In this document: positions 26,231-35,919 of the stretch, one piece after another
Layout: every line of letters begins with the position of its first letter
How positions within the stretch are numbered: the stretch's first letter is position 1
Assembly (NCBI GenBank): GCA_022827225.1
Contig: JAJDTJ010000019.1
Coordinates: 1 to 64,000, forward strand
Direction of reading: 5' to 3'
DNA length: 64,000 nt
Origin: Candidatus Poribacteria bacterium
GTDB taxonomy: Bacteria > Poribacteria > WGA-4E > WGA-3G
Notes under the pieces: generated by a model
Database searches by the model: none
What the model saw: only the letters and a program-made list of their open reading frames with translations
Told to the model about the DNA's origin: nothing
Translations under genes and position numbers: made by a program

Positions 26231-26416
26231 GCTCTCCTTTACCACAAAACCTTCTACTTTTTCTTCCGAACTGATATGTATCTATCAAATCTTCACTTCT
26301 ATCAATTTGCCAATTTTAAGATAGCCTGTTACCCTTAGTTAGTATACCCAATATGATACCTAACCGGTGAAGTCATGTCTTCCTACCGGTTCAGGATGGA
26401 ATGTAGAGGAGGAAAA

Positions 26417-28411
26417 ATGGAACAAGTAATAAATCGTATTAGCAACAGTGATGTTTCTACTTGGGCACTCCCAGAAGGTGCGATTGGTAGGTTGGGTAGG
26501 GGACAGATAAATGATTTGGCGTTTTCGCCGGATGGCGAGTCCCTTGCAGTTGCGACTACTATCGGGGTTTGGCTCTATGAACTCGCTACCCTGGAACCGA
26601 TCGCATTGTGGGAAACTGAAAGGGGACTGGTTTCTACTGTTGCCTTTTCTCCTGATGGACAATGGATTGCTACCAGCAACTGGGATGGTGTCATTAAGGT
26701 GTGGGATGCCGAGACGCAACGGTGCACCGCTAAAATACAAGGAACGCACTATCGGAACGCCCTTGCTTTTTCCTCGGATAGCCGATACCTCGCTGCATCC
26801 GGGAGTGGTTACGGCGGTGCTTATGTATGGGACGCAAAGACCGGTATGCATGTCACAAGTTTCAAAGGCAGCGGATCACATAAGAAAGGAGAGCAGACAC
26901 CTGTTAGGTTTTTAGTCCATTTTTCACCGGATGAGCAGTATCTCGCCTATGTTGCTGGTCGGATCGAGCTTGCTGTCCGGCATATAGAGACGAAAGAACA
27001 CATCGCGCGCCTCAAGCATGTAGCAAGACTAAAACGTATACAAGGTCTTTCTTTTTCTCCGTGTGGAAGGTACCTTGCTGTTAGTAGTCAAAATACATCT
27101 ACTAATCGTCAGAGCACTACCGAGTTACAGGTCTGGAATATTGATGAAGAAACCCTTGAGATGACTGATTCGGATTATTGTGGAGATAAATTGATACCTG
27201 TTTACTCGTCTGATGGAACCTTACGGGTTGCTGATTTGTATAAGGACAAGGTGATCCTGTGGGACGCCTCCCGGCGAGAGCAGCTTGACACTTTTGAATA
27301 CAGCGGAAATGCCAGAAACGCCTTCAGGTTTTCTTCTGATGGGCAGCAATTCGCAATCGCCACGGAATGTGAGATGCGGGTGTGGCACGCGGATGCCCCG
27401 CTCACGGTAGCATCTCATCTGGAACATACGGCGGGCAAGGTTCAGACACTGTTTTTTATCCAAGGCGGTGAGACATTGGTGAGCGCGGACGGCGGCAAAA
27501 GCGGTATTATGTTCTGGGATGTTGTCCAAAGGCGGGTCCGACGAACACTTAGTCCTGCTAATGGAAAGTGCGCTTTATCCCCGTGTGAAAACATGTTGGC
27601 TATCAACGTTGGCGAGAATAGGGAAACGATTGAAGTCTTACGGGTTGCCTCGGGGACACCGATGACAACGCTCACTGAACATAAACAGGATGTAACTGCC
27701 CTTGCGTTCTCACCTACGGGTGAACACCTTGTTAGCGGAGATTTGGAAGGAAACTTGTGTGTGTGGTCTGTTGAGTCTTGGCGGGAGCTGCGAAAGTTCA
27801 TCGGACATACGACTTGGGTTACAACCTTAGCGTTTCATCCGAGTGGCGCGAAGGTTGCTACGGCGGCCCGCGACTACACAGCCCGCGTCTGGGATTTTGA
27901 GAGCGGTGAACAACTCGCTTCGCTGCCCTTAGCCGAGGTATCGGATGTTTCTCTGTATAGAGGCGACCCGCGGCAAATCCGGCGCATCTTAAAGCGTTTG
28001 CGTCAGGGGTACAGTGATAAGTCCGCCCTTCATTCAATCGCGTTTTCTCCATCTGGTGATCTCATCGCTGGTGGGCTGCATCGTGAGATACGTTTATGGG
28101 ATGCAACAACTTACGAGACTCATATAGTGATAGTCCCTCCCGGCAGTTATCAGCGTCCTTATGCGTTGATATTTTCGCCGTGTGGACGGTATCTTGTCTC
28201 CGGTTCTTGGTGGCAAGAAGACCACGAGAAGGTGCCTATCGGGCTGTGGGAGGTTTCAACAGGTAAGAATATTGCGACCTTCTGGAGTCATCCGACAGAT
28301 ATTCAGGAACTCGCTTTTTCACCAGATGGCACGCTTTTAGCGAGCGGAAGTTTTGATTGCACCATCCTGCTCTGGGATATGACACCTTACTTAAAAAATA
28401 AAACACCGTGA
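26417..28411 (+). CDS. WD40-repeat protein, apparently cytoplasmic
   Basis: 664 aa from the ATG at 26417 with GGAGG nine bases upstream. The whole chain consists of WD40 blades, for example INDLAFSPDGESLAVATTIG, VSTVAFSPDGQWIATSNWDG and ELAFSPDGTLLASGSFDCT, about a dozen, enough for two propellers. No enzymatic domain and no signal peptide. The N-terminal words WALPEGAIGRLGRGQIN match GLPEGAIARLGKGGIN of the exported WD40 protein at 61753-63762, so the two are paralogues. Probable role: scaffold for protein-protein contacts. Confidence 0.9.
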   Translation: MEQVINRISNSDVSTWALPEGAIGRLGRGQINDLAFSPDGESLAVATTIGVWLYELATLEPIALWETERGLVSTVAFSPDGQWIATSNWDGVIKVWDAETQRCTAKIQGTHYRNALAFSSDSRYLAASGSGYGGAYVWDAKTGMHVTSFKGSGSHKKGEQTPVRFLVHFSPDEQYLAYVAGRIELAVRHIETKEHIARLKHVARLKRIQGLSFSPCGRYLAVSSQNTSTNRQSTTELQVWNIDEETLEMTDSDYCGDKLIPVYSSDGTLRVADLYKDKVILWDASRREQLDTFEYSGNARNAFRFSSDGQQFAIATECEMRVWHADAPLTVASHLEHTAGKVQTLFFIQGGETLVSADGGKSGIMFWDVVQRRVRRTLSPANGKCALSPCENMLAINVGENRETIEVLRVASGTPMTTLTEHKQDVTALAFSPTGEHLVSGDLEGNLCVWSVESWRELRKFIGHTTWVTTLAFHPSGAKVATAARDYTARVWDFESGEQLASLPLAEVSDVSLYRGDPRQIRRILKRLRQGYSDKSALHSIAFSPSGDLIAGGLHREIRLWDATTYETHIVIVPPGSYQRPYALIFSPCGRYLVSGSWWQEDHEKVPIGLWEVSTGKNIATFWSHPTDIQELAFSPDGTLLASGSFDCTILLWDMTPYLKNKTP

Positions 28412-28562
28412 TGTCCTAAGCGTTTGCAGCAAATGGACTCAACTTTTTCCACTCCTTTTGAAAATTATGCACGTTTTCCCCCCAAAAATTGTATCTTTAA
28501 TAATTGAACACCAAAAACGCGCGGGAATTTGGTAAAGAGGTTTATAATAACGGAGACTCCTG

Positions 28563-29885
28563 ATGGAAAAAGACGATGTTCAACTCATTCAAAGTATCTT
28601 GTCAGGTAACGACGAAGCGTTCACTATTTTGGTCGGAAAGTACCAAAAGAGTGTCCACGCCCTTGCCTGGCGCAAGGTTGGCGACTTTCATTTCGCCGAA
28701 GAAATTACGCAAGACACCTTCCTTCAGGCATACAAAAAACTCGCAACACTGAGAAATCCCAATCAGTTTGCTGGCTGGCTTTATGTTATCGCGAATAACC
28801 TTTGCAAGCGGTGGAACCAAAAGAAGAAACTTTCGACACAATCGCTGGAGGGCACATCTGTGGTAGAGATAGAGAACACTTCTTACAAACGTTACGTATC
28901 AGAGCAACGCGAGGCAGAAACCACCGAGCATCGACATGAAATCGTCAAAAACCTTCTACAAAGACTACCAGAGAGTGAACGCACAGTCGTAACACTCCAC
29001 TACCTCGGCGAAATGACAGCGAAGGAGATCGGCAAATTTTTAGGTGTGTCGGTGAACACAATCAATAGTCGGCTCCGTCGAGCGAAAAAGCGTCTACAGG
29101 AACGAGAAGAACACTTGATTCAGGAGATGCTCGGTAGCATCCAACTGCCTGTTAACCTTATAGAGAACATCGGGCGACAAATTGCGAATATAAAACCGAT
29201 GCCATCGCCGCCAATAGCGAAACCGTTGCTGCCGTGGACGGCTTTGGGTACGGCGGCTGTTTTAATTGTGTTAGGACTCGGTGTCGGCAACCAATACCTC
29301 GTCCGCTATCAGAAACCGTATAATTTTGAGGCACAATCTGAGCACCTGATCGAAATCGTGGATACACCTATTATCCTTGACCTTAACGCGAAATTGGCAC
29401 TGCGCAACCAGTTCGGAAGAACGATTATACCCAATAGGGACAACCGTACAAGTACATCCCCTGACAGCGAAACCCCGAATATCCCGCAACCAGAAAAACG
29501 GTTCTTCGGTTTAACACTCGCCGAAATTGAAGCGAAAATCCCCGAACTTGAGGACGAAATCCGGACGAATCTCACCAAAGCAGCGGAACTCTATACCGAG
29601 TTGCGAAGCACAGATGGAACAGCAGGGATATCACCCCAAATTGCTACCTGGCGCGACGAAACATGGCAAGAGGTGAAGCGATTGTTTCAAGATGTCGCTT
29701 ACACCGGAAAAATTCTGAGATATAGATCCTATTTGCGGGTGACAGGTGTCGAGAAAGATCCCATACTTCCCGGTGGATGGATCCATGCACTGATGGAACC
29801 GCTGCCGATGCGGGTTACACCCAACACAACATTCAATGAATCTGTTCAAGAAAACAGTGCTAAAAGCACCGAAAATGAAAACTGA
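28563..29885 (+). CDS. membrane-tethered ECF sigma factor with C-terminal sensor-like domain
   Basis: 440 aa. Residues 1-185 are an ECF sigma: region 2 (HFAEEITQDTFLQAYKKL) and region 4 (LPESERTVVTLHYLGEMTAK, VSVNTINSRLRRAKKRL). A linker leads to one membrane helix at about 222-242 (WTALGTAAVLIVLGLG). Residues 310-420 form a separate domain, RFFGLTLAEIEAKIPELE to ILPGGWIHALMEPLPMRVTP, which recurs without a sigma at 30874-31581. With the sigma part inside, this domain would lie outside the inner membrane. No anti-sigma gene is nearby. The sigma factor at 52071-54020 has the same first 290 residues in plan but a Kelch propeller instead. Activation would need release or a shape change. Confidence 0.92.
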   Translation: MEKDDVQLIQSILSGNDEAFTILVGKYQKSVHALAWRKVGDFHFAEEITQDTFLQAYKKLATLRNPNQFAGWLYVIANNLCKRWNQKKKLSTQSLEGTSVVEIENTSYKRYVSEQREAETTEHRHEIVKNLLQRLPESERTVVTLHYLGEMTAKEIGKFLGVSVNTINSRLRRAKKRLQEREEHLIQEMLGSIQLPVNLIENIGRQIANIKPMPSPPIAKPLLPWTALGTAAVLIVLGLGVGNQYLVRYQKPYNFEAQSEHLIEIVDTPIILDLNAKLALRNQFGRTIIPNRDNRTSTSPDSETPNIPQPEKRFFGLTLAEIEAKIPELEDEIRTNLTKAAELYTELRSTDGTAGISPQIATWRDETWQEVKRLFQDVAYTGKILRYRSYLRVTGVEKDPILPGGWIHALMEPLPMRVTPNTTFNESVQENSAKSTENEN

Positions 29886-29901
29886 ACCAAGGAGGAAAAC
29901 A

Positions 29902-30861
29902 GTGTCGCGTTTAAACCTGAAATCATATCGTTTCCCAATTCTCTGTATTGTGTTTTTCGTAGGTCTCACAACAGCACTTGCACAGGAAACACTGTTTCAA
30001 GATACAGCAGAAGATGAACTTGACCTGAAAACACTTTTAGCGGCTATCAAACAGCATGACGCACTCCTGAAATCCGGTGAAGGAGAAGTCGTTTATACGT
30101 TTGGGGTCCCCCCATTCGTTGATACTGACACCCGTATTGTTGCGGGTACCATCGTTTTTAATTTAGAGAAAACACGTTTCGATTCGGAGAAAATACCTTT
30201 CCATCCAGGGGAAAGTACGACTATCCTTACGCCGATCGGATCGTGGGAGATCGTTCCTCATAAAAACAGAAAACCTGACTATTCCTTTAACACAGAAGAA
30301 CCCAAATTCATCAATCCTTATCCTGGTGTGGATCCGAGACAATGGCTCACATTGGAAAGCAAAGATTTAGCAACCTACCTCGAAAGTAAAAATTTCCAGA
30401 TCGTAGGGCGCGAAGGTTTCAACGATGTTCTCTGCTATGTTTTGGAAGAAAAAGACGCGGATAGACCTAAAAAAATTTGGATCGCACCCGAGCGAGGGTT
30501 CCGATACCTAAAACATGAAAGCCAGCACCTTACCCCAGTAGACGCTCTGGACAGCGATGTTCCGATGGAGGCACCCACCGTCTCTCGCACGACAATCTCT
30601 TATCAGCAACACGGAGAGGTATGGTTCCCTAAAGCAGTTTTTCACGAATACGCTTGGGTCGATTTTAAGCCAGAGGACCCTATAATTTCCGGACATAAAC
30701 TGGAACTAAAGAATTTCAAAATCAATCACGAGATTCCACCAGAAACGTTTATCGTTGATCTCCCTGACGATGCAATGATTACGGTAAATTATGAAAAACA
30801 GAAATTGTCAAAGATGGAGTTCCTCAAACGGTACGGACAGCGCCTCTCTGGACAACACTAA
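29902..30861 (+). CDS. secreted LolA/RseB-like protein, copy 1
   Basis: 319 aa from the GTG at 29902, with AAGGAGG six bases upstream; this start gives a signal peptide ending TALAQET. Upstream ATG codons overlap the sigma gene and lack a site. The mature part looks like the half-barrel family of LolA/LppX/RseB: it opens with LLAAIKQHDALLKSGEGEVV and continues with alternating strands, then FYVL-type strands such as NDVLCYVLEEKDADRPKKIW and the closing PPETFIVDLPDDAMITVNY. Such proteins bind lipid or lipoprotein. The family call is from overall pattern only. It lies 16 bases after the tethered sigma gene and is paralogous to 31612-32700. Confidence 0.7.
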   Translation: MSRLNLKSYRFPILCIVFFVGLTTALAQETLFQDTAEDELDLKTLLAAIKQHDALLKSGEGEVVYTFGVPPFVDTDTRIVAGTIVFNLEKTRFDSEKIPFHPGESTTILTPIGSWEIVPHKNRKPDYSFNTEEPKFINPYPGVDPRQWLTLESKDLATYLESKNFQIVGREGFNDVLCYVLEEKDADRPKKIWIAPERGFRYLKHESQHLTPVDALDSDVPMEAPTVSRTTISYQQHGEVWFPKAVFHEYAWVDFKPEDPIISGHKLELKNFKINHEIPPETFIVDLPDDAMITVNYEKQKLSKMEFLKRYGQRLSGQH

Positions 30862-30873
30862 GGAGTATTTATC

Positions 30874-31581
30874 ATGTTTAAATCGAAACTCTTTTGGGGT
30901 GGTGTCTTACTCTGTAGTGTAGTGATACTTCTCGGTATCCTGATTCATAACACAACCCAGCCGCAAGAAACGATCACCATCTATAAAACCGTCACACCAG
31001 AACGGCGCGTCAAGTCTCAATCTTCTGATAAACCGACGGTTCAAACAAGCGATAATGGAGATGAAACAGGGGTCATTTCTAATCCTGTTGATGCCGATGT
31101 CCCGACAGATACCAAAGATTTTAGTTTAGAGGATACACGATTTATCGAAACAGAGACACAGACAGAAGAAAATACGCTATCTGCTAACACTGAAACCGAA
31201 AATGTCACTGAACCTAAACCGGAACGGTTCTTCGGATTAACGCTCGCTGAAATCGAAGAGAGAATCCCTGTACTTGAGAACGAAATCCGAACCAATCTCA
31301 CAAAGGCTGTAGAGCTCTATGCCGAACTGAGAAGTACGGATGGATTGGCAAGTAAGTCACCTCCGTACTTCTCACCTGAGATTGCTGCCTGGCGCGACGA
31401 AACTTGGAAAGAAGTAAAGCGACTGTTCCAAGACCTCGCTTATACCGGAAAGATTCTGAGATATAGATCTTTCTTGAAGGTAACAGGTGTTGAGGGTGAT
31501 CCGATACTCCCGGGCGGATGGATCTATGAGCTAATGGAACCGCTCCCGATGCGGGTTACACCCGGTGACACATCTCAATAA
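30874..31581 (+). CDS. single-pass membrane protein carrying the sigma-linked sensor domain
   Basis: 235 aa. Membrane segment at about 6-24 (LFWGGVLLCSVVILLGILI), a threonine/glutamate-rich linker to about 115, then a domain closely matching the C-terminus of the tethered sigma factor upstream: RFFGLTLAEIEERIPVLENE, RLFQDLAYTGKILRYRS, DPILPGGWIYELMEPLPMRV. It has no sigma part. It could compete with, dimerise with or regulate the sigma protein's outer domain. AAGGAG precedes the ATG, 12 bases after the LolA/RseB-like gene. Confidence 0.82.
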   Translation: MFKSKLFWGGVLLCSVVILLGILIHNTTQPQETITIYKTVTPERRVKSQSSDKPTVQTSDNGDETGVISNPVDADVPTDTKDFSLEDTRFIETETQTEENTLSANTETENVTEPKPERFFGLTLAEIEERIPVLENEIRTNLTKAVELYAELRSTDGLASKSPPYFSPEIAAWRDETWKEVKRLFQDLAYTGKILRYRSFLKVTGVEGDPILPGGWIYELMEPLPMRVTPGDTSQ

Positions 31582-31611
31582 ACCTTCTTAAGGGCGAATA
31601 GGAGTTAAACA

Positions 31612-32700
31612 ATGTTTTCATTAAACATCAAGATGATACGTTGCGTAATTGCCAGTTTTGTTTTCTTCGTATGCTTAGCGACAGCATTCGCGCAAGAAGA
31701 ATTGCTACCCGTCTTACCACAGAACGCCATAGAAGCAGAAAACGACCTCAATATGATTCTACTCGGCATGCGGAATTACGATGGATCCGTTCTGTCCGGT
31801 GAGGGCGAATGTCTCTACATCTTTAGACAACCTGGAATACCTGATAACTATAGCACATGGAAGGCTCGCCTTACGTTTGATCCATGGCATACACGCATGG
31901 AATTTGAAGATGGCATTTCCAACAATAAGCAGACACCGAGCCTAACGGTCCTCTCAACGCCAAGCGGAACTTTGGAGATAGTGTCCGCTAAAACAGGTGA
32001 ACCTAGTTATTATTTTCGGCGTAGCTCGCAAGCCGAAAACTTGCTATTAAAAAGCCGGCGTAGCTCGCAAGCCGAAAACTTGCTATTAAAAAGCCAGAGG
32101 GAAACCGGGTTAGATGCCTCAAGAAGTTGGGTGGATCCGAGACGGTGGCTCCGCATCGCCGATGGACAGGATCTGCCGACCTATCTGAAGGAACGCAACT
32201 TCCGTATCCTAAAATCCGAATTTTTCAACGGTTTCCCGTGTTATGTCCTCGAAGCAAAACAGCCAGATCAACCGGAAAGTAGTTTTGAAAGGATTTGGGT
32301 TTCGCCTGAACTCGGTCTGCGCTACCTGCAATACGAAAACAGGTCCCTAAGCGAGGCAGATTCCCAAGATGGACACATCAAGAAAGGCACTCCCATCCTC
32401 AGGCGCGTTAGACTCTCTTACGGGCTATACGGTGAGGACGCATGGTTTATCACAAACGGCAGCGCCGAAACATTCAGGATTGATTCAGACGGCACGGAAC
32501 ATCTCATCAGTAGAGCCATCATAGAGACACAGAACTTCATCGTGAATCACGAGGTTCCAGTTGAAGTATTCACCGTTGACATCCCTGATAATGCCACCAT
32601 TCAAGTAGGAGCCGAAGGCGAGAATTTATCCAAAGAAGAATTCCGCCAGTGGTACGGAGAGATACACTATAAGGGCGTAAAACTCATCAAAGACCAATAA
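31612..32700 (+). CDS. secreted LolA/RseB-like protein, copy 2, with internal tandem duplication
   Basis: 362 aa with a signal peptide ending TAFAQEE and an AGGAG site. It is a paralogue of the protein at 29902-30861: GMRNYDGSVLSGEGECLYIF, DPRRWLRIADGQDLPTYLKE and NHEVPVEVFTVDIPDNATIQ correspond to segments there. It carries a perfect in-frame duplication of 13 residues (RRSSQAENLLLKS twice) from a 39-base repeat. It ends the four-gene group; a good terminator follows. Together the group looks like two repeats of sensor domain plus LolA/RseB-like partner, the first with a sigma factor attached. Confidence 0.72.
   Translation: MFSLNIKMIRCVIASFVFFVCLATAFAQEELLPVLPQNAIEAENDLNMILLGMRNYDGSVLSGEGECLYIFRQPGIPDNYSTWKARLTFDPWHTRMEFEDGISNNKQTPSLTVLSTPSGTLEIVSAKTGEPSYYFRRSSQAENLLLKSRRSSQAENLLLKSQRETGLDASRSWVDPRRWLRIADGQDLPTYLKERNFRILKSEFFNGFPCYVLEAKQPDQPESSFERIWVSPELGLRYLQYENRSLSEADSQDGHIKKGTPILRRVRLSYGLYGEDAWFITNGSAETFRIDSDGTEHLISRAIIETQNFIVNHEVPVEVFTVDIPDNATIQVGAEGENLSKEEFRQWYGEIHYKGVKLIKDQ
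32017..32094 (+). repeat. perfect 39-bp tandem duplication inside a gene
   Basis: Copies at 32017-32055 and 32056-32094 are identical base for base and keep the frame. The copies cannot be old. Either slippage in the cell or an assembly artefact could explain them. Confidence 0.9.
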
Positions 32701-32733
32701 TTCATACAACAACATTCACCAAAATTTCTTCAC

Positions 32734-32766
32734 TGGCGAGGCATCCAAACCTCGCCATTTATATTT
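32734..32766 (+). terminator. intrinsic terminator after the sigma/LolA cluster
   Basis: TGGCGAGG (32734-32741) and CCTCGCCA (32750-32757) form a perfect eight-base GC-rich stem with an eight-base loop, followed by TTTATATTT. It lies 33 bases past the last gene of the cluster, marking the end of the transcription unit. Confidence 0.85.
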
Positions 32767-32767
32767 A

Positions 32768-33065
32768 ATAGGATTTACGCAGATTGCTCTTTTGCAGCAA
32801 GTGGTTGTTGGTTATTAGTTATTGGTTGTTGGAGGAATGGTTGTTGGTTATTGGTACGCTACGCTTTTGGTTGTGAGTTAAGAGCGAATTTTCTCTGAAA
32901 ACCCTCTTAACTTATAACCAAAAACCAAAAGGCGTACTCGCCGCACCATTAACCATTAACCATTAACCATTAACCAACTACAGTTTGTGCTACCAGAAAC
33001 CCTGTGTTGTCAGAAAAAGTTCATCTAACAAAACCGCCTACAGCCAAAATCGCGTAAGTCCTGTT
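32768..33065. repeat. family 1 element copy B with inserted period-7 arrays
   Basis: It starts ATAGGATTTACGCA and ends TCGCGTAAGTCCTG, the family 1 ends. The right part (CAGTTTGTGCTACCAG to the end) is close to that of copy C at 49055-49178. Between lie period-7 arrays: GTTGTTG/GTTATTA-type units from about 32802, and CCATTAA repeated five times at 32946-32980. The arrays appear to have grown inside an element that is otherwise like copy C. The stretch from here to the cytochrome gene (33066-33194) is AT-rich, with no further feature seen. Confidence 0.7.
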
Positions 33066-33194
33066 TAACATATAGCATTTCAGAGAAAAATATGATAAAA
33101 TATAAAGAAATATAGATATCACACCGGGGCGCGCTTTACAAACGTGCCGATTGAATATGTATGATTGATCGTCCAATCCACGAATAGTTTAAAA

Positions 33195-35891
33195 ATGCGG
33201 AAACTTTCTTTAGCTGCCTTCCTTGTTCTACTGCTCAACAGCGCGTACCTGTTCAGCTTCGGCGAACCGACGCTCTTTTATATCGCTAACGTCTTGCTTC
33301 ACGTTGGACTCGGCATCGTCCTGATACCTCCCTTCTGCGTCTATGTCTATAAGCATTTAGGGTATCGCTTGCAAGCCCCTATGCAGAAGCAAACCACCTC
33401 AACGCTCGGACAATTGGGGGGTATCGGAATAGTTGTTGGTATCATCAGCGGTATCTATCTGATGATCGTCGGTGCGACAACCCCCTATCGGTGGCTCCTC
33501 ATCACACACATTGTCAGTGTAAGCACGGGTTGCCTCCTGTTCTGCATTTACCTACTGAGAAGTGCTGAACTTCTTACGCCACTGTTGCGGAAAATAATAG
33601 TAGGTGTATTGGTTATCGTTGTTATTTTCCCGATTGGTGCGAAACTGGCGCAACACTATCTGCCGAACGAAACATATCTCGTTAAAAACCCGGCACTACC
33701 TCCGACGAGCATGTACGAAGAAGGCGGCGGCACAACCGGGCATTTTTTTCCGGCATCCGTCGAAACGGAAACAGGGGCACTCATCCCGACCGATTTCTTT
33801 CTCACATCGGAGACCTGCGCCACGAGCGGTTGTCATCCAGATATCTATCGGCAGTGGAATGAATCGGCGCACCACTTCTCCTCGTTCAATAATCAGTGGT
33901 ACCGCAAATCAATTGTCTATATGCAGGAGGTCAACGGTATCCAACCCTCGAAGTGGTGTGGCGGATGCCACGACCCCGCAATCCTACTCAACGGCGTGAT
34001 GGACAAACCCATCCGCGAGAATCTTCATACGCCTGCCGCACAAGCCGGACTTGCCTGCACAGCGTGCCACTCTATCGAACGCGTCAAAGATACAATGGGG
34101 AACAGTGGTTACGTCATCAAATATCCGCCACTTCACGACATCGCTGCCAGCGATAACCCGATCATTCGGAGTCTGCACAACTATCTCATCCGACTCGATC
34201 CTGAACCCCATAAAAAGAGTTTCCTCAAGCCGTTCCACCGTCAAAACACCGCCGAATTCTGTTCAACCTGCCATAAAGTACACCTCGATGAACCGGTCAA
34301 CAATTTCCGTTGGGTACGCGGTTTTAATGACTATGACCAGTGGCAGAAAAGTGGGGTCTCACACCAGGGCGCGCTCTCCTTCTATTATCCCGAAACGGCG
34401 AAGAAATGCGTCGATTGCCACATGCCGCTCGTTGATTCAACGGATGCCGCAAATATCAACGGTAAGGTTCACAACCACCGTTTTCCCGCCGCAAATACGG
34501 CACTCCCGTTCGTCAACCAACACCCCGACCAACTCAAAGCCGCGACAGATTTTTTGCAGGATGATGTCGTAACGTTAGACCTATTCACAAACGGGGCACC
34601 GATCCCAAGGGACGGCGTTGAAATCGCACGAGACACAAATACACGGATTGATGTCGTCGTACGCACTCGCAACATCGGACACCGATTTCCCGCTGGCACG
34701 ATTGACGCCTTTGATATCTGGCTGGAAGTGAAAGCCACAGACGAAAACGGAAAGATTGTCTTCTGGAACGGTAGGATTGACGCACCCGATGGCAACGGAC
34801 CGGTTGATCCGAGTGCACATTTTTACCGCGCCTATATGCTGGATGCACACGGAAACCTGATTAACAAACGGAACGCTTGGGCACTGCGAACCGTGCTCTA
34901 TTCAAACACAATTCCACCGGGTGCCGCGGATACCGCGCGCTACCGACTCGAAATCCCACCCGATTGTGGAGATGTGCTTACAGTGGAGGCAAAACTCAAC
35001 TATCGTAAGTTCAACTGGTGGCATACCCAATGGGCTTATGCCGGCGTCCGAGACCCAGAGGACACCGATTTCCAAGTAGACAAAGGCTACGACGACGGCA
35101 AATGGGTCTGGACGGGTGATACCTCAGATGTCGCCGGAAAAATTAAGGCGATCCCGAACCTCCCGATCACCACGATGGCAGCCGCCACAGCAACCTTAAA
35201 AGTAGTAGACACAACTCCTATGCCGTCAGCATCACCGTCTGAAAACGCGCGCGAACGCTGGAACGACTACGGCATCGGACTTCTCCTGCAAGGCGACCTG
35301 AAAGCCGCTGAGACGGCATTCCTAAAAGTAACTGAAATTGAACCGGAATACCTTGACGGATGGGTAAATGTCGCAAGAGCCAGAATCGAGGAAGGCGATA
35401 TGCAGGGTGCCGAAGCGATGCTTGAAAAGGCATTTGAAATCCAGAGGACACTGCAACCCGAAAACCCGCATCGTGCGAAGGTTCACTACTTTTACGCGCT
35501 CGTTCAGGAAACATACGGCAATTACGACACGGCGATTGAGCATCTCCAGCGTGCCGCTGCGCAATTCCCACGCGATACGCGGGTCCGAAACAGACTCGGA
35601 CGGATGTACTTCCTAAAACGCGACTACGAAACCGCGCTCACTGAATTCCAGAAGACACTCACCGTTGATCCGGAAGATTTAGATGCACACTACAACATGA
35701 TGCGTTGCTATCGCGCATTGAAGAACCCCTCACTCGCGGCGAAATCGCAGAAACTCTATCTACGTTTTAAAGCAGACGAATCCGTTGATGCGATTACCGG
35801 CATCCCCCGCCGCGCCGATCCGCACGTCAACCGCGAACGCCAACGAATTCATGAACACACCAATAGCTACGAACCACCATCCAACCCGTAA
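33195..35891 (+). CDS. membrane multihaem cytochrome c (c554-like) with TPR repeats
   Basis: 898 aa from the ATG at 33195. Four or five membrane helices lie within residues 1-155. Then comes a cytochrome c554-like part with five haem-binding motifs: one CX4CH (CATSGCH, Cys208) and four CXXCH (CGGCH, CTACH, CSTCH, CVDCH). A beta-rich domain follows (RNIGHRFPAGTIDAFDIWLE), then about four TPR repeats in the last 220 residues (AETAFLKVTEIEPEYLDGWV, ALTEFQKTLTVDPEDLDAHY). It would transfer electrons at the outer side of the inner membrane; partner unknown. The ribosome-binding site is poor, and a TTG at 33165 is an alternative start. Confidence 0.88.
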   Translation: MRKLSLAAFLVLLLNSAYLFSFGEPTLFYIANVLLHVGLGIVLIPPFCVYVYKHLGYRLQAPMQKQTTSTLGQLGGIGIVVGIISGIYLMIVGATTPYRWLLITHIVSVSTGCLLFCIYLLRSAELLTPLLRKIIVGVLVIVVIFPIGAKLAQHYLPNETYLVKNPALPPTSMYEEGGGTTGHFFPASVETETGALIPTDFFLTSETCATSGCHPDIYRQWNESAHHFSSFNNQWYRKSIVYMQEVNGIQPSKWCGGCHDPAILLNGVMDKPIRENLHTPAAQAGLACTACHSIERVKDTMGNSGYVIKYPPLHDIAASDNPIIRSLHNYLIRLDPEPHKKSFLKPFHRQNTAEFCSTCHKVHLDEPVNNFRWVRGFNDYDQWQKSGVSHQGALSFYYPETAKKCVDCHMPLVDSTDAANINGKVHNHRFPAANTALPFVNQHPDQLKAATDFLQDDVVTLDLFTNGAPIPRDGVEIARDTNTRIDVVVRTRNIGHRFPAGTIDAFDIWLEVKATDENGKIVFWNGRIDAPDGNGPVDPSAHFYRAYMLDAHGNLINKRNAWALRTVLYSNTIPPGAADTARYRLEIPPDCGDVLTVEAKLNYRKFNWWHTQWAYAGVRDPEDTDFQVDKGYDDGKWVWTGDTSDVAGKIKAIPNLPITTMAAATATLKVVDTTPMPSASPSENARERWNDYGIGLLLQGDLKAAETAFLKVTEIEPEYLDGWVNVARARIEEGDMQGAEAMLEKAFEIQRTLQPENPHRAKVHYFYALVQETYGNYDTAIEHLQRAAAQFPRDTRVRNRLGRMYFLKRDYETALTEFQKTLTVDPEDLDAHYNMMRCYRALKNPSLAAKSQKLYLRFKADESVDAITGIPRRADPHVNRERQRIHEHTNSYEPPSNP

Positions 35892-35919
35892 GCATCAGCA
35901 CTCCTCAATTTAATTCCAT

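Noticed and set aside
34469-34850. Several overlapping minus-strand frames within the cytochrome gene
   Set aside because: They are antisense shadows of a coding sequence with clear haem motifs.
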